DNA of 64,000 nt from Brevundimonas vesicularis NBRC 12165 (GCF_001592205.1 NZ_BCWM01000008.1:1-64000), one strand, 5' to 3'; counted from the stretch's first letter, positions 1 through 7,830 are shown. Translations and numbers: made by a program. The notes: generated from the letters alone by a model not told the origin.

Positions 1-701
1 TCTGCGTCCACCAGGTTGCCGATGCCGGCCTCGGTCGAGTCCTGCAGCTTGTTGACGAAGGTCAGTTGACGCCCGACCGACTTGGACTGCGTGCCGATCG
101 TGGCCAGGTCAGCGGTGATCTCGGTGATTGCCGCATCGACGATGGCGGTCGTGGCGCCGGCGCGGGCGGCCGTGCCGGCGGAAACGGCCGTGATCGGGGC
201 GGCCGCTGCCTTATCGGTCGTTCCGAAACCGATCTGATAGGTTCCGCCGCTGACGTTGGTGGTGATATTGGTGGCCGTGGTGGTGTTCCACAGGTTGACG
301 CCGTCGAAGGTTGCGCCCTTCAACGCCGCATCGATTTCCTTGCCCAAGGCGTTGAAATCGGCCAAATATGAGGTTTCGGCAGCTGAGCCGGCGACCGACG
401 ATTGAATGCTGACGGCCAGCGATTTCATCTCTTCCAGGGCGGCGGTGATAGTGTCGCCGGCGGCCAGGGCCACATCGACGATCGACTGTCCGCGCTGAAG
501 TGAATTCCGAACCGCATCCATGGCGCCCATGTTGGCGCGTTGGGTCGTCGCGATGGCGTAGATCGCGCCGTTGTCCTTGGCCGAGCCCACCTTCAGGCCC
601 GTCGAGACACGGTTTTGCGTGCGCTCCAACATAGCGTTGGTCGCATTGAGGTTTTGCAGGGCGACAGCGGCGCCGTAGTTCGTATTGATGCTCGTAGCCA
701 T
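1..701 (-). CDS. Flagellin, 5' part (gene runs off the left edge)
   Basis: This is a flagellar filament subunit, exported by the flagellar type III system and polymerised outside the cell. The 233 visible residues begin MATSINTNYGA and carry the conserved N-terminal D0/D1 helices (NLNATNAMLERTQNRVSTGL near residues 18-37, then a long Ala/Asp-rich helix around 75-100). The short variable middle is typical of the roughly 270-residue Caulobacter-type flagellins, so about 40 C-terminal residues should lie outside the window. The start is an ATG with an AGGAAAG ribosome site 8 bases upstream. A sigma-54 type promoter lies 77 bases upstream. The exact paralogue cannot be named from this fragment. 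Confidence 0.93.
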   Translation of the reverse strand, partial: MATSINTNYGAAVALQNLNATNAMLERTQNRVSTGLKVGSAKDNGAIYAIATTQRANMGAMDAVRNSLQRGQSIVDVALAAGDTITAALEEMKSLAVSIQSSVAGSAAETSYLADFNALGKEIDAALKGATFDGVNLWNTTTATNITTNVSGGTYQIGFGTTDKAAAAPITAVSAGTAARAGATTAIVDAAITEITADLATIGTQSKSVGRQLTFVNKLQDSTEAGIGNLVDA

Positions 702-777
702 TTTGGCTTTCCTGTTCACTTCGTGTGATGTCCGACGCCATTTTAGCGTCAGGAGCGTTTTGCTCGGTCTTCAGGAG

Positions 778-793
778 AGCAAGGGCGGGGCCA
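778..793 (-). promoter_or_regulatory. Sigma-54 (-24/-12) promoter of the flagellin gene
   Basis: On the minus strand the sequence TGGCCCCGCCCTTGCT matches the RpoN consensus: the invariant GG and GC dinucleotides are separated by exactly 10 bases. The predicted start of transcription is near 766, giving a leader of about 65 bases to the flagellin ATG. Late flagellar genes of Caulobacter are RpoN-dependent, which fits. Confidence 0.8.
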
Positions 794-886
794 GTCCAAA
801 ATGCGACGCCGGCCAGACGCCGACACTGATTTCATTGAACTTATCTCGGCGGTTTGCGAAACGACCCGGCAAGCCTGCACACCAGG

Positions 887-901
887 CGGCAGAAGTTGCC
901 G
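887..901. promoter_or_regulatory. Candidate FlbD (ftr-like) enhancer
   Basis: An inverted repeat CGGCA-N5-TGCCG lies about 100 bp upstream of the sigma-54 promoter. Caulobacter FlbD binds GC-rich dyads with CGGCA/TGCCG arms roughly 100 bp upstream of RpoN promoters, so position and arms both fit. A related half site (CGGCAAGCC) lies at 868-876. The assignment rests on pattern only. Confidence 0.4.
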
Positions 902-919
902 AGTCGTTTTTGCAGGGCG

Positions 920-1219
920 TCAGTCGCGGCGTCGCACCTGCGCGTCCTGCATCGCGCGCTCGGCCAACAGGGTCTCGACCGCCAGCCGTCTCGCCCCGTC
1001 GCAGGTCACGATCTGGGCGCCGCGCAGCAGATAGGCCGCGTCCAGATCGCCGGCCGTCGGTTCAGCCGGTAGGGTCGCCAGCGCGCACGGGCGTGTCGCC
1101 GCCTCCGGCAAGACCAGTCGCGCCGGCGCAACCGTCGAGATCGGGGGCGACGCGGCACAGTTCGCGGTCATGGTCGCGAAGGCGATCAGCGCGGCGGGTC
1201 TCCAAGGGATGGTCGGCAT
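920..1219 (-). CDS. Candidate outer-membrane spanin (Rz1-like), overlapping the i-spanin gene
   Basis: This 99-residue protein starts inside the preceding gene in another frame (overlap 1062-1219) and extends 142 bases beyond it. It has an AGGAG ribosome site 8 bases before the ATG. The N-terminus is hydrophobic and reaches Cys21 in the context MTANC, a weak lipobox because Asn precedes the Cys. A Pro-rich stretch follows (SPPISTVAPARLVLP), then an amphipathic C-terminus. Short length, candidate lipidation, proline richness and out-of-frame overlap after an i-spanin are the hallmarks of phage Rz1 proteins, which join with Rz to fuse inner and outer membranes at lysis. If Cys21 is not lipidated it may be a plain periplasmic protein. 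Confidence 0.65.
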   Translation of the reverse strand: MPTIPWRPAALIAFATMTANCAASPPISTVAPARLVLPEAATRPCALATLPAEPTAGDLDAAYLLRGAQIVTCDGARRLAVETLLAERAMQDAQVRRRD

Positions 1220-1541
1220 CGTCGGCGCTCCTGCTCTGGGCGACGGCGGCCGTGGTCGCCCGGTCCGCCGCCCCCGTCATGTGGTGATAGTGATCGACGC
1301 GCTGGGCCTGAGCCGCAGCGCCTTCGGTTTCGATGCGTCGGGCGTCAGCCTGCGCCGCCGCCACGGCAGTCGCATCCCGCGCCTGATTGCGCGCGGCCTC
1401 CAGACGCTTGTGCTGCAGGTTCAGCGGGTCCCAGCGGAAGCCGAGCCCGCCCAGCAGGACGAACCCCAGCGCCAACGCTGTCGCACCCACCACCAGCCAG
1501 CCGAGCGGCGTCAGCGCCCGCAGTATCGATCCCGCGCTCAT
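1062..1541 (-). CDS. Candidate inner-membrane spanin (Rz-like)
   Basis: The 159-residue product has one N-terminal membrane helix (about residues 11-34, TPLGWLVVGATALALGFVLL) followed by an Ala/Gln/Arg-rich segment (about 40-85) likely to be helical or coiled coil. This is the topology of i-spanins, which sit in the inner membrane and reach across the periplasm. The ATG overlaps the stop of the endolysin gene as ATGA at 1538-1541, so translation is probably coupled. The last third of the frame overlaps the o-spanin gene and has low-complexity, charge-rich composition, as expected where two frames are constrained. I chose ATG 1541 because a longer frame upstream would lie inside the endolysin. 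Confidence 0.68.
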   Translation of the reverse strand: MSAGSILRALTPLGWLVVGATALALGFVLLGGLGFRWDPLNLQHKRLEAARNQARDATAVAAAQADARRIETEGAAAQAQRVDHYHHMTGAADRATTAAVAQSRSADDADHPLETRRADRLRDHDRELCRVAPDLDGCAGATGLAGGGDTPVRAGDPTG

Positions 1542-1921
1542 GGAAAGGCCTTGCGATCCAGCTCGAAATGCGGACCGTCCCGCAACGTCTTCCAGTCGCC
1601 GCCCCAGATCAGCGGCGTCTTCAGATCCCGCGCCGCCGCCTTGAACGCCTCGGCGATCCGGCCATACAGCGGCCAGTCCCATCGCACCTGCCCTTCGACC
1701 AGGGCGGCGACATCGACGGCATGGCCCGTCAGATGGCGCGAGCGCGCGGTGCGGCTGGCGCCCGCCTTGACCAGGGCGGCCTGACGTTCGGCCGTGCGCA
1801 GCCCCTCGGTGATCATGAAATCCACGGGCGTGCGGGTGATGGCCGCCTCGACCACCGCAATCAGGGCCGGATGCACGCCGACGAGCCGTGCCCGCGACCG
1901 GCTGGACAGACGAAAGCTCAT
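1538..1921 (-). CDS. Phage-type endolysin, M15 D-Ala-D-Ala carboxypeptidase/L-Ala-D-Glu peptidase family
   Basis: This 127-residue peptidoglycan peptidase is predicted to cut peptide cross-links at the end of a lysis programme. The zinc-site motif SxHxxGxAxD is seen at residues 61-70 (SRHLTGHAVD, ligands His63 and Asp70) and the C-terminal DGPHFE supplies Asp115 and His118. Length matches compact phage endolysins (about 125-135 residues) rather than chromosomal VanY proteins, and there is no signal peptide, so export should depend on the holin-like protein encoded just upstream. It overlaps both neighbours by ATGA (1538-1541 and 1918-1921). Confidence 0.9.
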   Translation of the reverse strand: MSFRLSSRSRARLVGVHPALIAVVEAAITRTPVDFMITEGLRTAERQAALVKAGASRTARSRHLTGHAVDVAALVEGQVRWDWPLYGRIAEAFKAAARDLKTPLIWGGDWKTLRDGPHFELDRKAFP

Positions 1922-2187
1922 GGTCGACCTCCGCTGATCCGCAGCCGGGCTGTGGCGATCAGGGTGATCAACTGTTGAGCGGTCGGCGCCACCAGATAGA
2001 GCACCAGGATCAAGGCCAGCAGGCCCATCAGCCCGTCCGTGATCCTGGGCAGCATCTCAGCCGGCATCCGCCCGACCGTGCGCATCAACATTACCCATAA
2101 CCCCGCGCTGAGAGCAAAGACGTAGAGGCGACGAAACAGCCACCGCCCCTCCGCCAACGGGACCGCCCCCTGTTTGTGTCGGGTCAT
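1918..2187 (-). CDS. Holin-like membrane protein of the lysis cassette
   Basis: The 89-residue protein has a charged N-terminus (MTRHKQG), two predicted membrane helices (about residues 19-38 and 53-72) and a short basic tail, which is class II holin topology. It lies directly before the endolysin gene and overlaps it by ATGA. Holins make the inner-membrane lesions that release endolysin. No specific family signature is recognised, so the call depends on size, topology and position. Confidence 0.65.
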   Translation of the reverse strand: MTRHKQGAVPLAEGRWLFRRLYVFALSAGLWVMLMRTVGRMPAEMLPRITDGLMGLLALILVLYLVAPTAQQLITLIATARLRISGGRP

Positions 2188-2339
2188 CGTTCGTCCTCCT
2201 CGTCATAGGTTTCGACGGCGCAGCGGCCGTCCCATCCGGACTGGGCGCGCCATTCCCCGTCGCTGAGGCAGTCGGGCGCTTCCCACGCCTCGGCCTCCAG
2301 CACTTCGACCGGCTCGGCCGGATGTCCGCGCCGGGTCAT
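2184..2339 (-). CDS. 51-residue acidic protein between fibre and holin genes
   Basis: The frame starts MTRRGHPAEPVEV and ends in an acidic tail (TYDEEDER). It contains two Cys (residues 24 and 40). Both ends are fixed by ATGA overlaps: 2336-2339 with the DUF2793 stop and 2184-2187 with the holin start. That arrangement across five consecutive junctions makes a real gene likely despite the size. I do not recognise the family. Possible roles are a fibre chaperone or a lysis-timing protein, both speculative. Confidence 0.6.
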   Translation of the reverse strand: MTRRGHPAEPVEVLEAEAWEAPDCLSDGEWRAQSGWDGRCAVETYDEEDER

Positions 2340-3772
2340 CCGACGACCGTGATCAGAACCGCGCCCGAAGCGCCCAAACCGCCTTGGCCGCCGAAGGTCA
2401 GGCCCGCGCCGCCTCCCCCGCCCCCGGCCCCGAACAGCGCGCCTGAGCCGCCGGGGCCGCCCGCTCCGCTCGCTGATGCGTCGCCACCCCCGCCGCCGCC
2501 GCCGACGATCGACAACAGCGGCTTGGGCGAGGCCTGTCCCGCAGCGCCCGAGACGCCGCCGGCCGCGCGAAGGCCCGACCAGCCGCCGACGCCGCCCGCG
2601 CCTCCGGCATGGGGGACATCCGCTGCACTCAGACCGCCCCCTGCCCCGCCACCGCCCGGCCCGTCCGGGCAAAGGGTTTCTGCGCCCGTCGCCGCTGTCG
2701 CGGTTGTCGAAGAGCTGCCGCCAGGATTGGCGGGTCGCTGGCCGATACCGCCTGCCCCACCGACGCCAGAGCCGCCTGCGGTCCCTCCCGTCGCGCGCAA
2801 CAGAACCGTGTCACCCGTCGCGACCTCACTATCGCCGCCCGAAACGCCGCCGATCCCGCCGGCGCCGACCGTGATCGTCAGGGCGCCGTCCAGATCGTCG
2901 GCCGACCAGCGTCCTAGGCTCAGCCCGCCGGCGCCGCCTCCGCCGCCGCCGAGGCGCGACGCACCAGCCGCACCCGCCAGCCCTGCGCCCCCGCCGCCTC
3001 CGCCGCCCACGCACGTCGCCTCGACCCAGCGCGCCCAGGCCGGCAGGACATAGTCGTCATCGCTGGTGAACAGCGTCGTGTCGCGCCGGATCGCGCCTTG
3101 ATCGAAGCCGATACGCCCCGTCGCGCGATCCACGCGCCACACCGACCGCCATATCCCGGCGTCGTCGCAGGCCTTGAGGCTCAGGTCGTCGTCGCCGATC
3201 AGCCCCAGCTCTGCGCGGGCGGCGTAGCCGCTCTCAAACAGCAACGACAGGACATCGCCCGCCGTCGCCTTATTCAGCGTCAGGCGCAGATCGCCGTCGC
3301 CGCCTTCCTCCTCGCCGCGCGCCGTGAACAGGGCGGCGTTGATCCTGGCCGCCAGGGGATTGGCGTCGTCGGCGGTCGTCCCGAGACCCAGCCGCGTTAG
3401 GCCCTGCACCTCGCCCAGTCGCTGCCCCAGCGTGATCCAGCCCTCATCGGCCCGCACTACCACGACGCCTTCATCCAGAACGCCGGCGATCATGCCGTCC
3501 GGCGTCGTCACGACGGTCCAGCCGCCGCGCTCGAACCGCATCAGGGCGCCGGCCGCACGCCCGGCCCAGGCTACGCCTTCGGCCTCTTGCGGCAGGATAT
3601 AGAGATCGCCATCCGACGCATCGGCCGGCTGGATGACCGTCGTGCGACTGACCACCGCCGTCTGCAACAGGGCGTCCAGCCGGGTCAGGGCCGTATTCAG
3701 GGTCACATGCTTCTGCATCTGCCCCGCCGCCAGATAGGGCAGGTTAAGACGCGCGCTGAAATCGTCGCTCAT
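2336..3772 (-). CDS. DUF2793 tail-fibre-like protein with poly-glycine C-terminal domain
   Basis: The 478-residue protein opens with a DUF2793 region (about residues 1-130, including LPYLAAGQMQKHVTLN and a repeated GDLYILP/GWITLGQ pattern). This domain is found in phage and gene-transfer-agent fibre proteins of alphaproteobacteria. A linker (about 130-260) follows, then a glycine-dominated region (about 265-478) with many GGGGGGAG runs, like the poly-glycine receptor-binding tips of some phage adhesins. It is the first gene of a six-gene coupled operon ending in lysis functions. No tail tube, baseplate or capsid gene is in the window. It probably recognises the surface of a recipient cell. 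Confidence 0.8.
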   Translation of the reverse strand: MSDDFSARLNLPYLAAGQMQKHVTLNTALTRLDALLQTAVVSRTTVIQPADASDGDLYILPQEAEGVAWAGRAAGALMRFERGGWTVVTTPDGMIAGVLDEGVVVVRADEGWITLGQRLGEVQGLTRLGLGTTADDANPLAARINAALFTARGEEEGGDGDLRLTLNKATAGDVLSLLFESGYAARAELGLIGDDDLSLKACDDAGIWRSVWRVDRATGRIGFDQGAIRRDTTLFTSDDDYVLPAWARWVEATCVGGGGGGGAGLAGAAGASRLGGGGGGAGGLSLGRWSADDLDGALTITVGAGGIGGVSGGDSEVATGDTVLLRATGGTAGGSGVGGAGGIGQRPANPGGSSSTTATAATGAETLCPDGPGGGGAGGGLSAADVPHAGGAGGVGGWSGLRAAGGVSGAAGQASPKPLLSIVGGGGGGGDASASGAGGPGGSGALFGAGGGGGGAGLTFGGQGGLGASGAVLITVVG

Positions 3773-3915
3773 TCTTCTCTCCGTTGTCGTGGAGATCAGT
3801 CTGGGCGCAGCCCTTCCTCAGGCCGGAAGACGGGCGGTCATTTGGATCAGGTCCTTGATTTCAGGCAGATTCGTTGCGGAGAAAACGATGGCTAGGCCGC
3901 CTCAGCCAGCGCATC

Positions 3916-4377
3916 TCAATCGTGCAGATAGATGATCCGCTTCAGCGTCTTGTCGTTCTGCACGCGGGCCTCGTGCATCTCGTGGTCGCCGGTGGCGCGC
4001 GCATTGGCCTCGGTGTCCTCGACCCAGTGGGTGCTTTCGATATGTTTTTGCAGCGCCCGCGCCGCCATCAGCTGTCCGGGAAAGAAGGTGTCGACGATGT
4101 CGCCCGCGATGGGCACCGTCCCAGTGGCGGTGTCGATGGCCATATAGGCCCCCATGCGCGCCAGGGTCGCCGGCGTCGCCTTGGCCCGCACGGCCTGAAG
4201 CATCAGCCAGCCGCCCGTCCCGACAGTGTATGCCGTGCCGACGACCGGCACCCAGGTCAGCATGGCGTCCAGCCCCATGCCGAACGGGCCGATGCCGATG
4301 ACCCGGTCCGACAGTTTCTTGACGCCCTCGACATTGGACCAGATGTTCTCGATATCCCGGATCGACCGTCTGGCCAT
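3916..4377 (-). CDS. DUF4112 family membrane protein
   Basis: A 153-residue protein of the DUF4112 family, whose function is not established. The family pattern is visible in DRVIGIGPFGMGLDAML and VPVVGTAYTVGTG, in the hydrophobic segment around residues 40-65, and in GTVPIAGDIVDTFF near 90-103. These suggest one or two membrane-embedded or re-entrant helices. I prefer the ATG at 4377, preceded by GGAGG at 6 bases, over an in-frame TTG four codons upstream. It stands alone, divergent from the nuclease-fold gene at 4446. Confidence 0.85.
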   Translation of the reverse strand: MARRSIRDIENIWSNVEGVKKLSDRVIGIGPFGMGLDAMLTWVPVVGTAYTVGTGGWLMLQAVRAKATPATLARMGAYMAIDTATGTVPIAGDIVDTFFPGQLMAARALQKHIESTHWVEDTEANARATGDHEMHEARVQNDKTLKRIIYLHD

Positions 4378-4445
4378 GTCGCCCTCCAAAGCGTCGCCTT
4401 AACGCTGGGCGAGGCTTCCTGTTCAATCCGAGAGATACGTCTTCG

Positions 4446-5402
4446 ATGACCCTGATCAAGCTGGCGGCGAATGTGACGGCGAGCGCCCTGCTGCTGGGCT
4501 TGGCGGCTTTCGGCGTAGCGGCGCTCAGCGGCATCGGCCATCGCTGGGTGGATATCCTGGCGCAGTTCACATCGCCGGTATTGCTGGCGGCCGTCGGCGT
4601 GACCGTAGTGTGTCTGCTCTTTCGCCTATGGCCGGCCTCGATCGTCGGTGGGCTGATGTGCGTGGTGCTGGCCCTGTCGGTCTGGCCGCAATGGACGCCG
4701 ACGAAGGGCGTGCCCGTGCCTGACCAGCCGATCGTCCGGGTCTATTCGGCCAATCTGTATGTGTTCAACACCGACGTCGCAGCCATGCGCCGCTCCATCG
4801 CGGCCGCCGACGCCGACATCCTGGTGCTGGTCGAGTTGGGGCAGGCGCCGGCGTCGAGGTTGGACCAGTTGCTGCCGGACTATCCCCACCGCGTCCTGAT
4901 CGGCCAGGCGCGCGCCGGCGACCACGCGCGCTCGATCATCGCCTCACGCTATCCGATCCTGCAAGGCCTGCCCGAGCGTCCCGACGGCCTCAGCGCTGTA
5001 GGCGCGACGGTTCAGACGCCCGTCGGCCCGATCAACGTCTTCGGGGTCCACCTGACCCGACCCTGGCCCTATCAATATCAGTGGGGTCAGATCAGCCAGG
5101 TCATGGCCCTGTCCGAGCGCATGAAGGCCGCGCCAGACCATCCCGTCATCGCCGCAGGAGATTTCAACAGCGTCTCCAGCGCCCGCATCGGCAAACAGAT
5201 TCAGTCCGACTTGGGCCTGATCCCCGCGCCCGGCTGGCCCGGCACCTGGCCCAGCCAGATTCCCGCCTTCGCCGGCATTACCATCGACCAAGTCTATCGT
5301 TCGCCGGATCTGGAACTGATCACGCGCCGCCTGGGCGAGCCGACGGGATCCGACCACCGCCCCGTCATCACCGAGTTCACCCGCGCTCAGCCGCCGCGAT
5401 AA
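4446..5402 (+). CDS. Endonuclease/exonuclease/phosphatase-family protein with N-terminal membrane anchor
   Basis: The 318-residue protein has three N-terminal hydrophobic helices (about residues 5-30, 35-58 and 62-80) followed by an EEP (DNase I-like) domain that should face the periplasm. EEP landmarks are SANLYVFN near residue 100, the catalytic Glu in VLVELG, HLTRPW near 200, GDFNS near 240 and GSDHRP near 300. Family members hydrolyse phosphodiesters or phosphomonoesters; the substrate is not predictable here. The 3' end overlaps the convergent CCA-transferase gene by 26 bases. Confidence 0.87.
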   Translation: MTLIKLAANVTASALLLGLAAFGVAALSGIGHRWVDILAQFTSPVLLAAVGVTVVCLLFRLWPASIVGGLMCVVLALSVWPQWTPTKGVPVPDQPIVRVYSANLYVFNTDVAAMRRSIAAADADILVLVELGQAPASRLDQLLPDYPHRVLIGQARAGDHARSIIASRYPILQGLPERPDGLSAVGATVQTPVGPINVFGVHLTRPWPYQYQWGQISQVMALSERMKAAPDHPVIAAGDFNSVSSARIGKQIQSDLGLIPAPGWPGTWPSQIPAFAGITIDQVYRSPDLELITRRLGEPTGSDHRPVITEFTRAQPPR

Positions 5403-6591
5403 GGGTCTTCAGCCGCGCCTCATGCCCCTCGGCAGGGAAGTCGTCAGCGACCCAACCGTCCTCGAACGCCTTCAGCAACCGTCCTGTCTTCGGCCCTGGC
5501 GTCAGGCCCAGACGCGCCAGATCGCGCCCCCCCACAGGCATCTTGGGCGGAGTCCAATCGGCGGCCAGCGCCCGCAGCCGCGCGCCATCGCCCCTGCCGG
5601 CCGCCTCAGCGCGCATCAGCCGATCTTCGAACGCCCTGGGTCCCAAACGATAGATCGCCGCTCGCGCCTCGGCGTCGCTCATCGTCGGCGAAACGGTAGG
5701 TCCATCCGCGACCGCCGCCGCCAACCGATCTCGCCCCGCGTTCGACAATCTCAGACCACCCGCGATCTCCGCCACACCTCCCGCATCTGCGGGCAGCAAG
5801 GCCGACAGCCGCATCACAGGATCGTCGGTCAGGTCACACATCGCCTCGAACAGCGCTAGCGGTTGCGCCTGCGGCAGCGCTTGAGCCAGCACGCCGGTCT
5901 CGGCCATCGCCCGCACCGCCGCACGCGGATCGGGCGCCGCCAGCAGTTTCAACACCTCCTTGGACACCCGCTCGGCCGACAGCTGCGCCATGCCGCCCTT
6001 CAGCGCCGCGCACGCCGCCAGTCCGACCGCGTCCGGCTCACCCCGCCCGTACCAGGCGTAGAATCGGAAGAAGCGCAGGATGCGTAAGTAGTCCTCGCGG
6101 ATGCGCGTCTCCGCCTCGCCGACGAAAACGATGCGTCCCGCCGCCGCATCCTCCAGCCCGCCGCCGGTCGGATCGAACACTGTCCCTGCCGCATCGGCGT
6201 AAAGGGCGTTCAGACGAAAATCCCGCCGCGCCGCATCCTCTGCCCAGTCCTCTGTGAAGGCGACCACCGCGCGGCGTCCATCCGTCTCGACGTCGCGGCG
6301 CAGGGTCGTGATCTCGTAGGGACGCCGCTCCGACACGCCCGTCACCGTGCCGTGCTCGACGCCCGTCGGCACGGCCTTCAACCCGGCCGCCTTCAGCGCC
6401 GCCATGGTCTGTTCGGGTCGCAAGCGCGTGGCGATGTCGATGTCGTCGACGGGCTGCCCCAGCAGACTGTTCCTCACGCAGCCGCCCACGAACCGCGCGC
6501 AGCCCGCACCGCCCGCCGCTTCTAGCGCCCGCATCACCGCGCGCGTCGCCTGGCTTTCCAGCCAGGGCTGTCCCTTCACAGAGACGCTCAT
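5377..6591 (-). CDS. cca: CCA tRNA nucleotidyltransferase (class II)
   Basis: The 404-residue enzyme adds or repairs the 3' CCA of tRNAs. The class II nucleotidyltransferase signature is clear: GGCVRNSLLG at about residues 37-46, then DDIDIAT with the metal-binding DxD, followed by the RRD-type nucleotide-reading region (ARRDFRLNALYAD). The C-terminal two thirds is helical and binds tRNA. The start overlaps the NUDIX stop by ATGA (6588-6591), so it is the last of three coupled genes (DUF1285, NUDIX, cca), an arrangement also seen in other alphaproteobacteria. Confidence 0.93.
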   Translation of the reverse strand: MSVSVKGQPWLESQATRAVMRALEAAGGAGCARFVGGCVRNSLLGQPVDDIDIATRLRPEQTMAALKAAGLKAVPTGVEHGTVTGVSERRPYEITTLRRDVETDGRRAVVAFTEDWAEDAARRDFRLNALYADAAGTVFDPTGGGLEDAAAGRIVFVGEAETRIREDYLRILRFFRFYAWYGRGEPDAVGLAACAALKGGMAQLSAERVSKEVLKLLAAPDPRAAVRAMAETGVLAQALPQAQPLALFEAMCDLTDDPVMRLSALLPADAGGVAEIAGGLRLSNAGRDRLAAAVADGPTVSPTMSDAEARAAIYRLGPRAFEDRLMRAEAAGRGDGARLRALAADWTPPKMPVGGRDLARLGLTPGPKTGRLLKAFEDGWVADDFPAEGHEARLKTLIAAAERG

Positions 6592-7250
6592 GCCGCGTCC
6601 TCATCAGCCGCCGCCTCTGGCGCAGCCTCGTCGCCATACAGCCGCACGTGCAACGCCTTCAGAATCCCCGCCGTCACGCCCCAGATGTAGCGCTCGCCCC
6701 AAGGCATGGCCCAGAACCAGCGCCGCAGCCCCTCGTCGATGTCGTAGAAGTCGCGACGATGGTTGGCGGCGTCCATCAGAAAGTCCCACGGCGTTTCGAA
6801 CACCTCGGCGACCTCGTCCGGCGACGGCGTGGTTACCGGCGCCTCGCGCAGCCAGCCGATCACCGGCGTGACCAGAAATCCGGTCCCCGTCTCATAGGCG
6901 TCCGACAGGCCCAGCACCTCGACCGCCGACGGGTCCAGCGCCACCTCCTCGTCCGCTTCACGCAGCGCCGCCTGAACTGCGGTCTCGCCGGGGTCCAGCC
7001 TTCCGCCCGGAAAGGCGATCTGCCCCGTATGCCGCGCCAGGGTGTCCGCACGCCGCGTCAGCAGCACCGTCGCGCCCTCGGGCCGCGCCACGATGGGGAT
7101 CAGCACCGCCGCCGGCCGAAGTTCCTTGGCCGTCCGTGTCGCTTGCGGATTCAGGTCAAAGTCCGACCGCGCCGCGACCAGTTCAGGCCGCCACGTCTCG
7201 ACCGGCGCCAGCCGATCGACCAGCCGCGCCCTCAAGGTCTCCAGGCTCAC
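6588..7250 (-). CDS. NUDIX hydrolase, CoA pyrophosphatase-like
   Basis: This 220-residue hydrolase carries a full Nudix box beginning GGRLDPGET and ending READEEVAL, at about residues 82-105, with the metal-binding Glu cluster intact. The surrounding pattern (AAVLIPIV before the box, LLTRRADTLARHTGQIAFPGG) is that of the CoA/peroxisomal-CoA pyrophosphatase subgroup, which cleaves CoA derivatives to phosphopantetheine and 3',5'-ADP. It overlaps both neighbours by 4 bases and is likely co-translated with DUF1285 and cca. Confidence 0.88.
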   Translation of the reverse strand: MSLETLRARLVDRLAPVETWRPELVAARSDFDLNPQATRTAKELRPAAVLIPIVARPEGATVLLTRRADTLARHTGQIAFPGGRLDPGETAVQAALREADEEVALDPSAVEVLGLSDAYETGTGFLVTPVIGWLREAPVTTPSPDEVAEVFETPWDFLMDAANHRRDFYDIDEGLRRWFWAMPWGERYIWGVTAGILKALHVRLYGDEAAPEAAADEDAA

Positions 7251-7792
7251 GTCACCGCGCCCAGCGAGAAGACCTGGCCGCCCGACCGAACGACCAGTCG
7301 TCCGTCGATCTCTTGGGCCATTTCGACCATCTCATAGAAGACCGACCGCGCGATGCGCGCCCACAGACCGCGGCGCACATGGATGCGCGGCGCCGGCTCG
7401 CCCGTCGTGGGATCGGTTTCGACGACGATGGGATCGGCTTCGCTCGCCCTCACCTCGTCACCGACATCGGTGATGAAAATCAGGACGTCGCCCTCCCGCC
7501 GCATCGCGACAGCCCGGAACGGCAAATCCTCGACGGTGATCTTCAGCTTTTCGACCGGCGTGACCAGGTGATAGCCGTCCGGGTCCTTCCTCAGCACCGT
7601 CGAGAACAGTCGCACCAATTCCTTGCGGCCAATGGGCGAGCCTTCATGCATCCAGACGCCGTCCGTCCGGATGACGATATCGATTTCGCCGCAATGCTCG
7701 GGATGCCAGAGGTGGACCGGCGGCAGCCCCTTGCCGGGCGCCTGTTTGGCCGCCTCGGCGACGGCGTTCAGTCCTGACTTGGGATTATCCAT
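7247..7792 (-). CDS. DUF1285 domain protein
   Basis: A 181-residue protein of the DUF1285 family, soluble, function not established. Characteristic stretches are CGEIDIVIRTDGVWMHEGSP (about residues 33-52), GRKELVRLFSTVLRKD and FPVEKLK-type PVEKLKITVEDLPF. It begins the coupled set with NUDIX and cca. The ATG at 7792 has a G-rich ribosome site (AGGGGG) directly upstream. Confidence 0.85.
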   Translation of the reverse strand: MDNPKSGLNAVAEAAKQAPGKGLPPVHLWHPEHCGEIDIVIRTDGVWMHEGSPIGRKELVRLFSTVLRKDPDGYHLVTPVEKLKITVEDLPFRAVAMRREGDVLIFITDVGDEVRASEADPIVVETDPTTGEPAPRIHVRRGLWARIARSVFYEMVEMAQEIDGRLVVRSGGQVFSLGAVT

Positions 7793-7830
7793 CCCCCTGA
7801 CTTAGGCCCCGCGAACCGCGCGGGAAAGGG

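Noticed and set aside
2322..3053. Proline-rich 243-codon frame on the plus strand
   Set aside because: Complement of the glycine-rich part of the fibre gene; Pro runs are the reverse complement of Gly codons.
1..3772. Complete prophage
   Set aside because: No integrase, attachment repeat, capsid, portal or terminase is visible; the neighbours are flagellin and a DUF4112 gene.
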